Shown here one piece after another: positions 1 to 7,047 of a stretch of DNA of 7,221 nucleotides. Position 1 is the stretch's first letter, and every line of letters begins with the position of its first letter. A program made the translations under genes and the position numbers. Source of the stretch: Actinomycetota bacterium (lineage in GTDB: Bacteria; Actinomycetota; Actinomycetes; Mycobacteriales; Mycobacteriaceae); the NCBI GenBank assembly GCA_005787665.1, contig SYAB01000473.1:1-7221 (forward strand), given 5' to 3'. The notes under the pieces were generated by a model. It had not been told where the DNA came from, searched no databases, and was given only the letters and a program-made list of their open reading frames with translations.

Positions 1-72
1 CTCCTCATGCTCGAGCAGCCGACCGGTCGCGAGACGGGCTGCGCTGCCGTTCAGCGTAAACGTGACAGCCGG
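1..72. other. Spacer downstream of dnaX; possible tail of a convergent gene
   Basis: This stretch follows the dnaX stop codon. On the plus strand, the frame starting at base 3 is open from the window edge to a TAA at 57-59 (18 residues, ending CRSA) and could be the end of a convergent gene; in M. tuberculosis a plus-strand methyltransferase gene (Rv3720) sits here. Its third-position GC is poor, so this is a guess. A small inverted repeat, CGCTG (42-46) with CAGCG (52-56), could be a weak terminator for either strand. On the minus strand the dnaX frame stays open past its TGA to the window edge, but without an ATG, GTG or TTG start. Nothing here is a firm gene. Confidence 0.25.
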
Positions 73-1950
73 TCAGCCCTCGATGCGGCGGGCGCCGAGT
101 TCGCTCTGCAGCAGTTCCAACGCGACCTCCTCGGGATCGCGACGGGGAGCCACGTCCTCATGGGAGACCTCGGCGATCATGCTGTCCTCCTCGGCGCGCT
201 GCGCCTCGAGCGGATCCGGCTGCGGTTCGGGGGCCGGCGGTGGATTCGGCGGTGCCGGGTCCTGGCCGGCGCCCACCTCGCAGCGGACCCGCCAGTTCAC
301 CCCGAGCGCATCCTTGAGGGCATCACGGATCACGTCGACGTTGTGCTGCTCGGTCAACCGCTTGGCCAACGGCGCCGACGGATGCGTCAACACCAGGGTG
401 TCCCCATCGACTGCCCGCACGATCGCCGCATCGAGCATCGCGTAGAGCGGCTTGCTGCGATCGCGGACCTTCTCCCGCACCGTCGACCACATGCTGCGCA
501 CCGCCGCAGCATCGGGTTCGCCCGGCGTGGGGGCGGCCACCGGCTCGGGCACCGGCGGAGGCTCGGACTCGGGCGCGGACTCCGGTTCCGCGGCGGGCGG
601 TTCGACCGGGGCAGGCGATTGCGGGGGTGGCGCCACAGGCGGGGGTGACGCCACAGGCGGGGGTGACGCAGCCGGCGGAGGCGAGAGTGGCGCGGCCGGG
701 GGTGGCATGGGTGGCGCGGCCTGGGTCTTGCGGACGTAGCTCCTGGCGGGAGCCGGTGCGGCGGCGCCGATCGCCGCCTCGGCGGCCGGGATGGAGATGT
801 CCAGCCGGGTCTCGATGCGTTCGACCCGTTGCAGCAGAGCCGATTCGGTGTCACTCGCCGAGGGCAGCAGCAGCCGTGCGCACACCACCTCCAGCAGCAA
901 CCTGGGTGCTGTGGCGCCCCGCATCTCACCCAGTCCGGCGTGCACCACTTCGGCGTATCGGGCCAAGGTCGCCGGGCCGACGCGGGCCGCCTGGTCCCGC
1001 ATCCGCTCCAGCACATCACCCGGAGCGTCGACCACGCCGCGGCTCGCGGCATCCGGAACCGCCTGCAGCACAATGAGATCGCGGAATCGTTCCAGCAGAT
1101 CGGTGGCGAAACGCCGCGGGTCATGTCCGGCGTCGATCACCGCCTCGACCGCACCGAACAGCGCCGCCGGGTCGCCCGCCGCGAGCGCGTCGACGGCATC
1201 GTCGATCAGGGCGACGTCAGTGGCGCCCAACAGCGCCAGCGCACGCTGGTAATGCACACGATTACCCTCGGCACCGGCGAGCAACTGATCGAGAACGCTG
1301 AGCGTGTCCCGCGGAGAACCTCCGCCCGCCCGGATCACCAGCGGAAAGACCGCGTCATCGACGGCGACGTCCTCCGCGGCCAGGATCTTCTCCACCAGGC
1401 CGCGCATGGTCCGGGGCGCCAGCAACCGGAACGGGTAGTGATGGGTGCGCGACCGGATGGTCGGCAGTACCTTCTCCGGTTCGGTGGTGGCGAAGACGAA
1501 GATCAGGTGTTCCGGGGGTTCCTCGACGATCTTCAGCAGCGCGTTGAAACCCTCCTTGCTGACCATGTGTGCTTCGTCGACGATGAAGATCCGGTAGCGC
1601 GACTGGGCCGGTGCGTAGAACGCGCGGTCGCGGAGTTCCCGCGTGTCGTTGACACCACCGTGACTGGCCGCGTCGAGTTCGACGACGTCCATCGACTCGC
1701 CGCCACTGGAGGCCAGCGACACACACGACGCGCAGGTTCCGCACGGCGTCGGGGTGGGTCCCTGCTCGCAGTTCAGCGACCGTGCCAGGATCCGCGCCGA
1801 CGAGGTCTTCCCGCAGCCACGAGGACCCGAGAACAGGTAGGCGTGGTTGATCCGGCCGGTCGACAGCGCCGTCGAGAGCGGCTCGGTGACGTGCTCCTGT
1901 CCCACCACCTCGGCGAACGTCGCCGGCCGGTACTTGCGGTAGAGCGCCAC
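73..1950 (-). CDS. dnaX: DNA polymerase III clamp-loader subunit gamma/tau (DnaX)
   Basis: This is the AAA+ ATPase of the replicative clamp loader, which places the beta sliding clamp on primed DNA and, as tau, tethers polymerase cores to the replisome. The protein has 625 residues. It opens with the canonical MALYRKYRP start and has a Walker A (GPRGCGKTS, 42-50), a four-cysteine zinc site (C61, C70, C73, C76), a Walker B (IFIVDEAH, 121-128), sensor 1 (FATTEP, 153-158), an arginine motif (RSRTHHY, with Thr where many bacteria have SRC) and sensor 2 (GSPRDTLS, 211-218). The clamp-loader collar helices run to about 385. A long proline-rich linker (411-479) joins a compact domain (about 480-560) and a conserved acidic tail ending in ARRIEG. 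It starts with GTG, 9 nt after the aminotransferase stop and without a strong ribosome site, which suggests translational coupling. M. tuberculosis DnaZX is shorter by recollection (about 578), mostly explained by the linker. No slippery run for gamma frameshifting is visible. Confidence 0.97.
   Translation of the reverse strand: MALYRKYRPATFAEVVGQEHVTEPLSTALSTGRINHAYLFSGPRGCGKTSSARILARSLNCEQGPTPTPCGTCASCVSLASSGGESMDVVELDAASHGGVNDTRELRDRAFYAPAQSRYRIFIVDEAHMVSKEGFNALLKIVEEPPEHLIFVFATTEPEKVLPTIRSRTHHYPFRLLAPRTMRGLVEKILAAEDVAVDDAVFPLVIRAGGGSPRDTLSVLDQLLAGAEGNRVHYQRALALLGATDVALIDDAVDALAAGDPAALFGAVEAVIDAGHDPRRFATDLLERFRDLIVLQAVPDAASRGVVDAPGDVLERMRDQAARVGPATLARYAEVVHAGLGEMRGATAPRLLLEVVCARLLLPSASDTESALLQRVERIETRLDISIPAAEAAIGAAAPAPARSYVRKTQAAPPMPPPAAPLSPPPAASPPPVASPPPVAPPPQSPAPVEPPAAEPESAPESEPPPVPEPVAAPTPGEPDAAAVRSMWSTVREKVRDRSKPLYAMLDAAIVRAVDGDTLVLTHPSAPLAKRLTEQHNVDVIRDALKDALGVNWRVRCEVGAGQDPAPPNPPPAPEPQPDPLEAQRAEEDSMIAEVSHEDVAPRRDPEEVALELLQSELGARRIEG
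616..685 (-). repeat. In-frame 18-bp tandem repeat in the dnaX proline linker
   Basis: Two exact 18-bp units lie at 632-649 and 650-667, flanked by degenerate copies (668-685 and part of 616-631). On the minus strand they encode the run SPPPAA-SPPPVA-SPPPVA-PPPQS, residues 423-445 of DnaX. Because the unit is a multiple of three, gain or loss of copies changes linker length without breaking the frame. Such linkers are flexible and variable in length between species; a length-tuning role is inference. Confidence 0.85.
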
Positions 1951-1959
1951 CCCAGCAGG

Positions 1960-3370
<1,411 letters not shown>

Positions 3371-3375
3371 CGGTG

Positions 3376-3405
3376 AGTGTAGTACCGGCGGTTCACCCCC
3401 GTCAC
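3376..3405 (-). promoter_or_regulatory. Probable promoter of the SRP RNA (and downstream genes)
   Basis: On the minus strand a -10 hexamer TACACT (3381-3376) is followed after 6 nt by the first base of the SRP RNA terminal stem (3369). GTGACG (3405-3400) matches 4 of 6 bases of the TTGACA consensus with an 18-bp spacer. The fit to the independently determined RNA 5' end is the main support. No other convincing promoter lies between the SRP RNA and the aminotransferase ATG, so this promoter may also serve the aminotransferase gene and dnaX. Confidence 0.6.
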
Positions 3406-3428
3406 GGCCGGTCGCGAACCCCACCGGC

Positions 3429-3434
3429 TACCAT
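3429..3434 (+). promoter_or_regulatory. Candidate -10 element of the tRNA-Ser gene
   Basis: TACCAT fits the mycobacterial TANNNT -10 pattern and ends 7 nt before the mature tRNA 5' end at 3442. No good -35 is present at 17-18 bp (GC-rich bases around 3405-3411). Mycobacterial housekeeping promoters often depend mainly on the -10. If real, the transcript would start at or just before the tRNA and leave almost no 5' leader. Confidence 0.4.
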
Positions 3435-3441
3435 GGCCGAC

Positions 3442-3527
3442 GGAGGATTCGCCTAGTGGCCTATGGCGCTCGCCTGGAACGCGGGTTGGGTTAACAGCCC
3501 TCAGGGGTTCAAATCCCCTATCCTCCG
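3442..3527 (+). tRNA. tRNA-Ser, anticodon GGA
   Basis: The sequence folds as a class II tRNA of 86 nt. The acceptor stem is GGAGGAT (3442-3448) with ATCCTCC (3520-3526) and discriminator G3527. The D stem is GCC/GGC (3451-3453, 3465-3467). The anticodon stem is CTCGC/GCGGG with loop CTGGAAC, giving GGA at 3476-3478, which reads UCC and UCU serine codons. A long variable arm with a GGG/CCC stem lies at 3486-3502, typical of serine tRNAs. The T arm is AGGGG-TTCAAAT-CCCCT (3503-3519). CCA is not encoded: CAC follows the discriminator, so the end must be added by the CCA enzyme. M. tuberculosis has a serine tRNA at this position. Confidence 0.96.
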
Positions 3528-3532
3528 CACCC

Positions 3533-3575
3533 GTCCGGGGTGCGATCGCCGAGCCTTCGGGGTCGCACCCCGGAC
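3533..3575 (+). terminator. Perfect 13-bp hairpin between tRNA-Ser and lucA
   Basis: GTCCGGGGTGCGA (3533-3545) is exactly complementary to TCGCACCCCGGAC (3563-3575). The 17-nt loop holds a further small stem, CCGA with TCGG around GCCT. The hairpin starts 5 nt after the tRNA and ends 8 nt before the lucA ribosome site. There is no U tract, so it is not a textbook intrinsic terminator; U-poor terminators are commonly proposed for mycobacteria. It may end the tRNA transcript, act as a processing signal, or control read-through into lucA. An alternative stem, GCACCC (3527-3532) with GGGTGC (3538-3543), competes for its 5' arm. Confidence 0.65.
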
Positions 3576-3583
3576 CACCGACC

Positions 3584-3592
3584 AAGGAGGGG
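3584..3592 (+). promoter_or_regulatory. lucA ribosome binding site
   Basis: AAGGAGGGG lies immediately upstream of the ATG at 3594. It decides the start against the GTG at 3540, which lies within the hairpin and would add 18 arginine-rich residues ahead of the first membrane segment. The spacing from GGAGG is short (3 nt). Confidence 0.75.
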
Positions 3593-3593
3593 C

Positions 3594-4328
3594 ATGGGGC
3601 GGCGCGCCGCGACAGCACTGCACCTGGCTCTCATTCTGACCGGCGCCGTCGCCTACATCGTTTTCGTGCTGCCGCGCTGGTGGGTGCTCATCGGCACCGT
3701 CCCCCCCACGCTCGCCACCGTCGGCCGCATCGCGGCCGCTCTGCCGATCGGCGCCGCGGCAGTGCCGGTGTGGCTGACGTTGCAGCGTTCGCTCGCGCCG
3801 GATCTGGAAACCCCTGAACTGGCGCTGCGCCTGCGCGCCTGGTCGGCGGTGCTGCACGTCGTTGCCGCGGTGCTGATCCTGCTGGCCGCGGTCACCGAGA
3901 TCTGGCTGAGCCTTCAGGCCGCCGGCCCCTGGCTGTTCGGTGTCTACGGTGCCGCGGGCGCCGTCGTGATCCTGGCGGTCGCGGCGTTCTATCTGTCCTT
4001 CGTCGCCGAGAAGCCGCCGGCGCCCCCGAAGCCCCAGAAGCCCCCGAAGGCCGCCGCGGCCCCGAAGGCGAAGAAGGCCAAACGGCGCGGCAAGAAGGCC
4101 GACGACGCAGCGGGTGGCGACGCCTCGGCCGAAGAAACCGCCCCAGAAGTTCCGGAACCCTTGGCCGAAGAGGCCGCTGAGCCTTCCGACGATGCCGAGT
4201 CGGAACCCGCGCCGGATCCGGACACCGATCCCCACGACGAGCCCGAGTCAACTCCCGACGCCGACCCTCAGCCGTCCGGCGCGCTGCGCAACAAGCGGCC
4301 GACCGGTAAGCGCCGCTTCGGCCGCTGA
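3594..4328 (+). CDS. lucA: LucA-like membrane protein, lipid uptake coordinator
   Basis: This is the positional and sequence-type match to M. tuberculosis Rv3723 (LucA), an integral membrane protein reported to stabilise the Mce1 and Mce4 transporters and coordinate fatty acid and cholesterol import. The protein has 244 residues. Four hydrophobic segments are visible at about 7-26, 43-65, 84-108 and 113-137. The cytoplasmic-looking tail is strongly patterned: basic and Pro/Lys/Ala-rich (140-168, with KAKKAKRRGKK), then acidic and disordered (169-226, many D, E and P), then a short basic end (231-244, NKRPTGKRRFGR). No enzyme motif is seen. The tRNA gene and a strong hairpin lie just upstream, leaving little room for a private promoter, so transcription may come through the tRNA. 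It converges with the hydrolase gene. The assignment rests on context and topology plus remembered similarity, not on a search. Confidence 0.85.
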   Translation: MGRRAATALHLALILTGAVAYIVFVLPRWWVLIGTVPPTLATVGRIAAALPIGAAAVPVWLTLQRSLAPDLETPELALRLRAWSAVLHVVAAVLILLAAVTEIWLSLQAAGPWLFGVYGAAGAVVILAVAAFYLSFVAEKPPAPPKPQKPPKAAAAPKAKKAKRRGKKADDAAGGDASAEETAPEVPEPLAEEAAEPSDDAESEPAPDPDTDPHDEPESTPDADPQPSGALRNKRPTGKRRFGR

Positions 4329-4339
4329 ATTCAAGCGGT
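4321..4339. terminator. Small hairpin at the convergent ends of lucA and the hydrolase gene
   Basis: CCGCT (4322-4326) pairs with AGCGG (4334-4338), extended by a G-T pair at 4321/4339, around a 7-nt loop. It spans the lucA TGA and touches the last base of the hydrolase TGA. It could serve as a short bidirectional terminator, but the stem is only 5-6 bp and has no U tract. Confidence 0.3.
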
Positions 4340-6936
4340 CAGACAGCGTTCCGGTTCGGCACCGTCACGGCGATGTCGGTGATGTTGACCAGACCTAGCG
4401 AGATGAAGTTCTCGTAGGCGGTGGCCGAACTCGTGATCTGCAGGGTGAGGCTACCCGGGGTCACACCACCGTTGGTGTAGACGATGTCGTTGAGGTCGAT
4501 GCTGACCTGACGCTCGCGGCCGTCGAGGGTCACCGGCACCGGGGTGACGAGGTTGCCCAGAACGCGGCCGGTGTTGTTGTCGATCACCTGCGCGAACACC
4601 GCCCGGCTTGTGCCGATGCCCTGGTAGGTGAAGCTCACCGTCGGGGCGCCCACGACCTGGCTGTCGGCCGGGATGCTCAGGTCGATGTTGATCGCATTAC
4701 TCGCCGGGGCGCCGTTGCCCAGCGAGTAGGGGATCGTCCCCGCACCCGGTCCGGAACCGCCGATGATCGGCAGGATGCCCAGCAGCCCGCCGGCGTTGGT
4801 GGCGGTGACGGCCGGCAGGTCGTTGAACCCGGGCATGTTCGGCAGCAGCGGCGACGAATAGCGATCGCCGAGCTGGTCGAACCACTGGAATCGGGGGATG
4901 AGGTCGGCGGGCACACCGTCGTTCGCGACGTACTGGATCAGCCAGGCCAGCGAGGCATCCCGCAGCGTGCTCGCCTGGTCATCGCTGATGGGGTCGGCGC
5001 AGACACCGTGGCCGCCGCAGAACCAGATCACCTTGACCGGAGTGTCAAAGGGGTTCTGCATGATCGTCTGGGCGTTGGTCAGAGACTGGTTCAACGGGAA
5101 GAGCACGTCGATGGTGCCCTGGGTGAGTAGCGTCGGCGCCTTGAGCTGGTTGAGCAGCGAGGTCGGGCCGCTGCTGGACAGCACCGCCTGAGAGCGATCG
5201 CTCAGCCACCCGAGGAGGTCGCCGGTAACTATGGCGGCGTAGATCTGTGGGTTGATCCGGGCGCCGGTCGTCACCAGCGACAGCAGCAGCAGCGATGGGT
5301 ATGCCGTCTTGAAGGTCTCGCTGGGATACAGCGACTCTTCCAGCGAGTTCCACGCGATATCCGGCACGATCGCGTCGATGCGTGGGTCGGTGCTCGCCGC
5401 CGTCAGCTGGATGCCGCCACCGTAGGAGCCGCCGACCATGCCGACCTTGGGGTCCCCGGGATCGTTGAATTCGGCGGGGGTGTCCGTGGCGATCCAGCTG
5501 ACCAGAGCCGACACGTCGCGGCCCTCGAAGAACGGGTTGTCCAGTTGCAACACTCCGCCGGAGTCGAATTCGCCACGCGGATCCCAACTCACGGCGTTGA
5601 ACCCGGCACCGCGCAGCGACCCGATGCCCAGGGTCTCGCCGGTCTTGTTCGGATCCGAACCGCAGATCCCGCAGATCGCGTAGGGGTTGGTCTGCCCCGG
5701 CGTGCCCAGACCGGGGCCGCTGAGCACCGTCGGAGCCGCCTCCCCGATGCCCAGACCGGTGGCCGGGAAGAAGTTGGTAGAGATCAGCGTCCCGTCGAAC
5801 GACTCGACCTTGTAGGTGTAGGCCACCGGAGTGAGCAGGGGCGCCAAGGCGGCGACGTCCGCGGTGACGGTCGCCATCACCGATCCACCGATGATCGGGG
5901 CCAGCAGATCGCTCAGGAAGGGGGCCCGCTGCAACAGGTCGATGATGGGGTCCGCCAGCAGTCCGAGGAGGGGGATGCCGGTGATGAACTTGTCGAAATC
6001 GGTGACCTCGCTGACCCGGACCTGCCAGGTCTCCTCTCCCTTGCCGACGCCGGCGTTGTCCCAGGTCCGGTACGGCAGCAGAGTGAACTGGTCCGCTTCG
6101 GGGAAGAAGTCCGGGTAGGTGGCCAGTGTCAGCTTTCCACCGTTACTACCGCCGGAACGCCCACCGATCACGGTGTATTTCAGCTCCAAGCCCCGTGAGC
6201 TGGTCGCGTCGAGGGACCCGTAGATGATGCCGTCGGCGAACTCGACGGTGGGATCGACGGTGACGCCGTTGTTGGTCACCGACTGCGACGCGGTGACCGA
6301 GGCGACCTGGTTGGCACTGGCGGCCGCGCCCAGCGACTCCCGACGGGCGAAGGCCAGCAGCGCCCATTCCAACGGTGAGTCCGCCGGCGCCAACGGGTCG
6401 GTTCCGACGCCGTCGGCCAGGCCGTTGTCCGCTTCGGTCAGGAAGGCCGACACCTCCCCGACCGGCGCCGGCTCCGGCGCGGAAACAGGTTCGGCTGTGA
6501 TGATCTCGGACGCCGCGGGTCCGGCGCTGTTCTGGCGGTCGGCGCGCACGGGTGCGGACTGCTGGACGGCCGCGGGGGCGGCCACCACCGCGGCCGGCAG
6601 CGCATCACTGTCGAGTTCCGGAATGTCGGGGATGTCGCGGTCGACGGTCACCGACGGAGCCGAACGGGTCGGGCCCTGGTCCGGACGCGAGTTTCGCGGC
6701 GGGCGGTTGGCACTGCGGACCGGCCCCGCCGCGGGCGAGGCGGCCGCGGACTTGCGACTACGCGCCGGCGTCGACGGGGAGTCCTCAGACCGGGACGAGC
6801 CGGGGGTGCTGCTGGAATCAGATCCTGACTCGGACGGGTCCGCCCAGGCGACCGCCGACCCCGAAAACGCGGCCGCACCCACCCCGAGAGCCACCGCCAA
6901 TCCGCCGACCCGCCCGATAAACCTCGATGCGCCCAT
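4339..6936 (-). CDS. Secreted CocE/X-Pro dipeptidyl-peptidase (S15)-type alpha/beta hydrolase
   Basis: This is a predicted exported serine hydrolase of 865 residues; the substrate is unknown (acyl ester or peptide). A Sec-type signal peptide (1-32, cleavage likely after AVAWA) is followed by a disordered Ser/Pro/Ala-rich stretch (about 34-185) and a short PLEWALLAFARRE helix (188-200). Residues about 225-310 resemble an Ig/cadherin-like beta module (GSLDATSSRGLELKYTV). A hydrophobic helical stretch follows (316-370). The alpha/beta hydrolase fold begins near 375 (YKVESFDGTLISTNFFPA), with SWDPRG (450-454), the nucleophile elbow GGSYGGG (Ser504), Asp610 in TQGTID and His643 in CGGHG completing a Ser-Asp-His triad. 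A C-terminal jelly-roll domain (about 745-862) fits the S15/CocE C-terminal domain. Cysteines occur only as two close pairs, C422/C425 and C640/C646, probably disulfides outside the membrane. The ATG at 6934-6936 follows GGGGAGG with 6 nt spacing. CocE-like esterases and S15 peptidases cannot be told apart by eye. Confidence 0.87.
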   Translation of the reverse strand: MGASRFIGRVGGLAVALGVGAAAFSGSAVAWADPSESGSDSSSTPGSSRSEDSPSTPARSRKSAAASPAAGPVRSANRPPRNSRPDQGPTRSAPSVTVDRDIPDIPELDSDALPAAVVAAPAAVQQSAPVRADRQNSAGPAASEIITAEPVSAPEPAPVGEVSAFLTEADNGLADGVGTDPLAPADSPLEWALLAFARRESLGAAASANQVASVTASQSVTNNGVTVDPTVEFADGIIYGSLDATSSRGLELKYTVIGGRSGGSNGGKLTLATYPDFFPEADQFTLLPYRTWDNAGVGKGEETWQVRVSEVTDFDKFITGIPLLGLLADPIIDLLQRAPFLSDLLAPIIGGSVMATVTADVAALAPLLTPVAYTYKVESFDGTLISTNFFPATGLGIGEAAPTVLSGPGLGTPGQTNPYAICGICGSDPNKTGETLGIGSLRGAGFNAVSWDPRGEFDSGGVLQLDNPFFEGRDVSALVSWIATDTPAEFNDPGDPKVGMVGGSYGGGIQLTAASTDPRIDAIVPDIAWNSLEESLYPSETFKTAYPSLLLLSLVTTGARINPQIYAAIVTGDLLGWLSDRSQAVLSSSGPTSLLNQLKAPTLLTQGTIDVLFPLNQSLTNAQTIMQNPFDTPVKVIWFCGGHGVCADPISDDQASTLRDASLAWLIQYVANDGVPADLIPRFQWFDQLGDRYSSPLLPNMPGFNDLPAVTATNAGGLLGILPIIGGSGPGAGTIPYSLGNGAPASNAINIDLSIPADSQVVGAPTVSFTYQGIGTSRAVFAQVIDNNTGRVLGNLVTPVPVTLDGRERQVSIDLNDIVYTNGGVTPGSLTLQITSSATAYENFISLGLVNITDIAVTVPNRNAV

Positions 6937-6942
6937 GACGTT

Positions 6943-6949
6943 CCTCCCC
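6943..6949 (-). promoter_or_regulatory. Strong ribosome binding site of the hydrolase gene
   Basis: On the minus strand GGGGAGG sits 6 nt before the ATG at 6936 and supports this start, which also gives a complete signal peptide. It lies immediately downstream of the structured leader, 3 nt from the outer stem. Confidence 0.75.
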
Positions 6950-6952
6950 AGA

Positions 6953-7012
6953 GTGCCGAAAACCTGAGGGAACAGTAACCCCGCTCAGGCGCTTCTTATC
7001 GGCACCTTGAGC
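6953..7012 (-). promoter_or_regulatory. Structured leader with mutually exclusive hairpins
   Basis: Read on the minus strand, arm A (GCTCAAGGTGC, 7012-7002) can pair with arm B (GCGCCTGAGC, 6992-6983) in a 10-bp stem with one bulged A and one G-U pair. Alternatively B (CCTGAG, 6989-6984, then GG after a bulged C) pairs with arm C (CTCAGG, 6968-6963, preceded by CC), directly followed by four T (6962-6959). In that state GTGCCGA (7005-6999, within A) can also pair exactly with TCGGCAC (6959-6953), enclosing the B:C hairpin. The B:C hairpin with its T run could simply terminate the upstream gene. The alternative is an attenuator or translation switch for the hydrolase. No known riboswitch or T-box motif is recognised, and no clear promoter was found in 6937-7047. 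Confidence 0.45.
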
Positions 7013-7047
7013 AAATCGTCAGGGACGAATTTTGCCGGCGGCGTCAC

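Noticed and set aside
1..72. Continuation of the dnaX frame past its TGA as a new minus-strand gene or read-through product
   Set aside because: The 24 codons have no start codon and no ribosome site, and are too few to judge; chance openness is likely in GC-rich DNA.
7..648. A 213-codon plus-strand frame opposite the 3' part of dnaX
   Set aside because: Arg/Gly-rich composition and full overlap with the DnaX tail and proline linker; no ribosome site.
73..900. Programmed frameshift site in dnaX making a short gamma form
   Set aside because: No A-rich or T-rich slippery heptamer was seen on the minus strand in the linker region; the only low-complexity sequence is the G/C-rich proline repeat.
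3540..3593. Upstream GTG start for lucA
   Set aside because: The added residues are Arg/Pro-rich and are encoded by the terminator-like hairpin; the ATG at 3594 has a direct ribosome site.
3501..4235. A 244-codon minus-strand frame opposite lucA
   Set aside because: It is rich in Gly and Arg, overlaps lucA throughout and also runs into the tRNA gene; a compositional shadow.
4898..6198. Several plus-strand frames of 80-220 codons opposite the hydrolase gene
   Set aside because: They are antisense to a gene with clear catalytic motifs, have no ribosome sites or recognisable domains, and show low-complexity composition.
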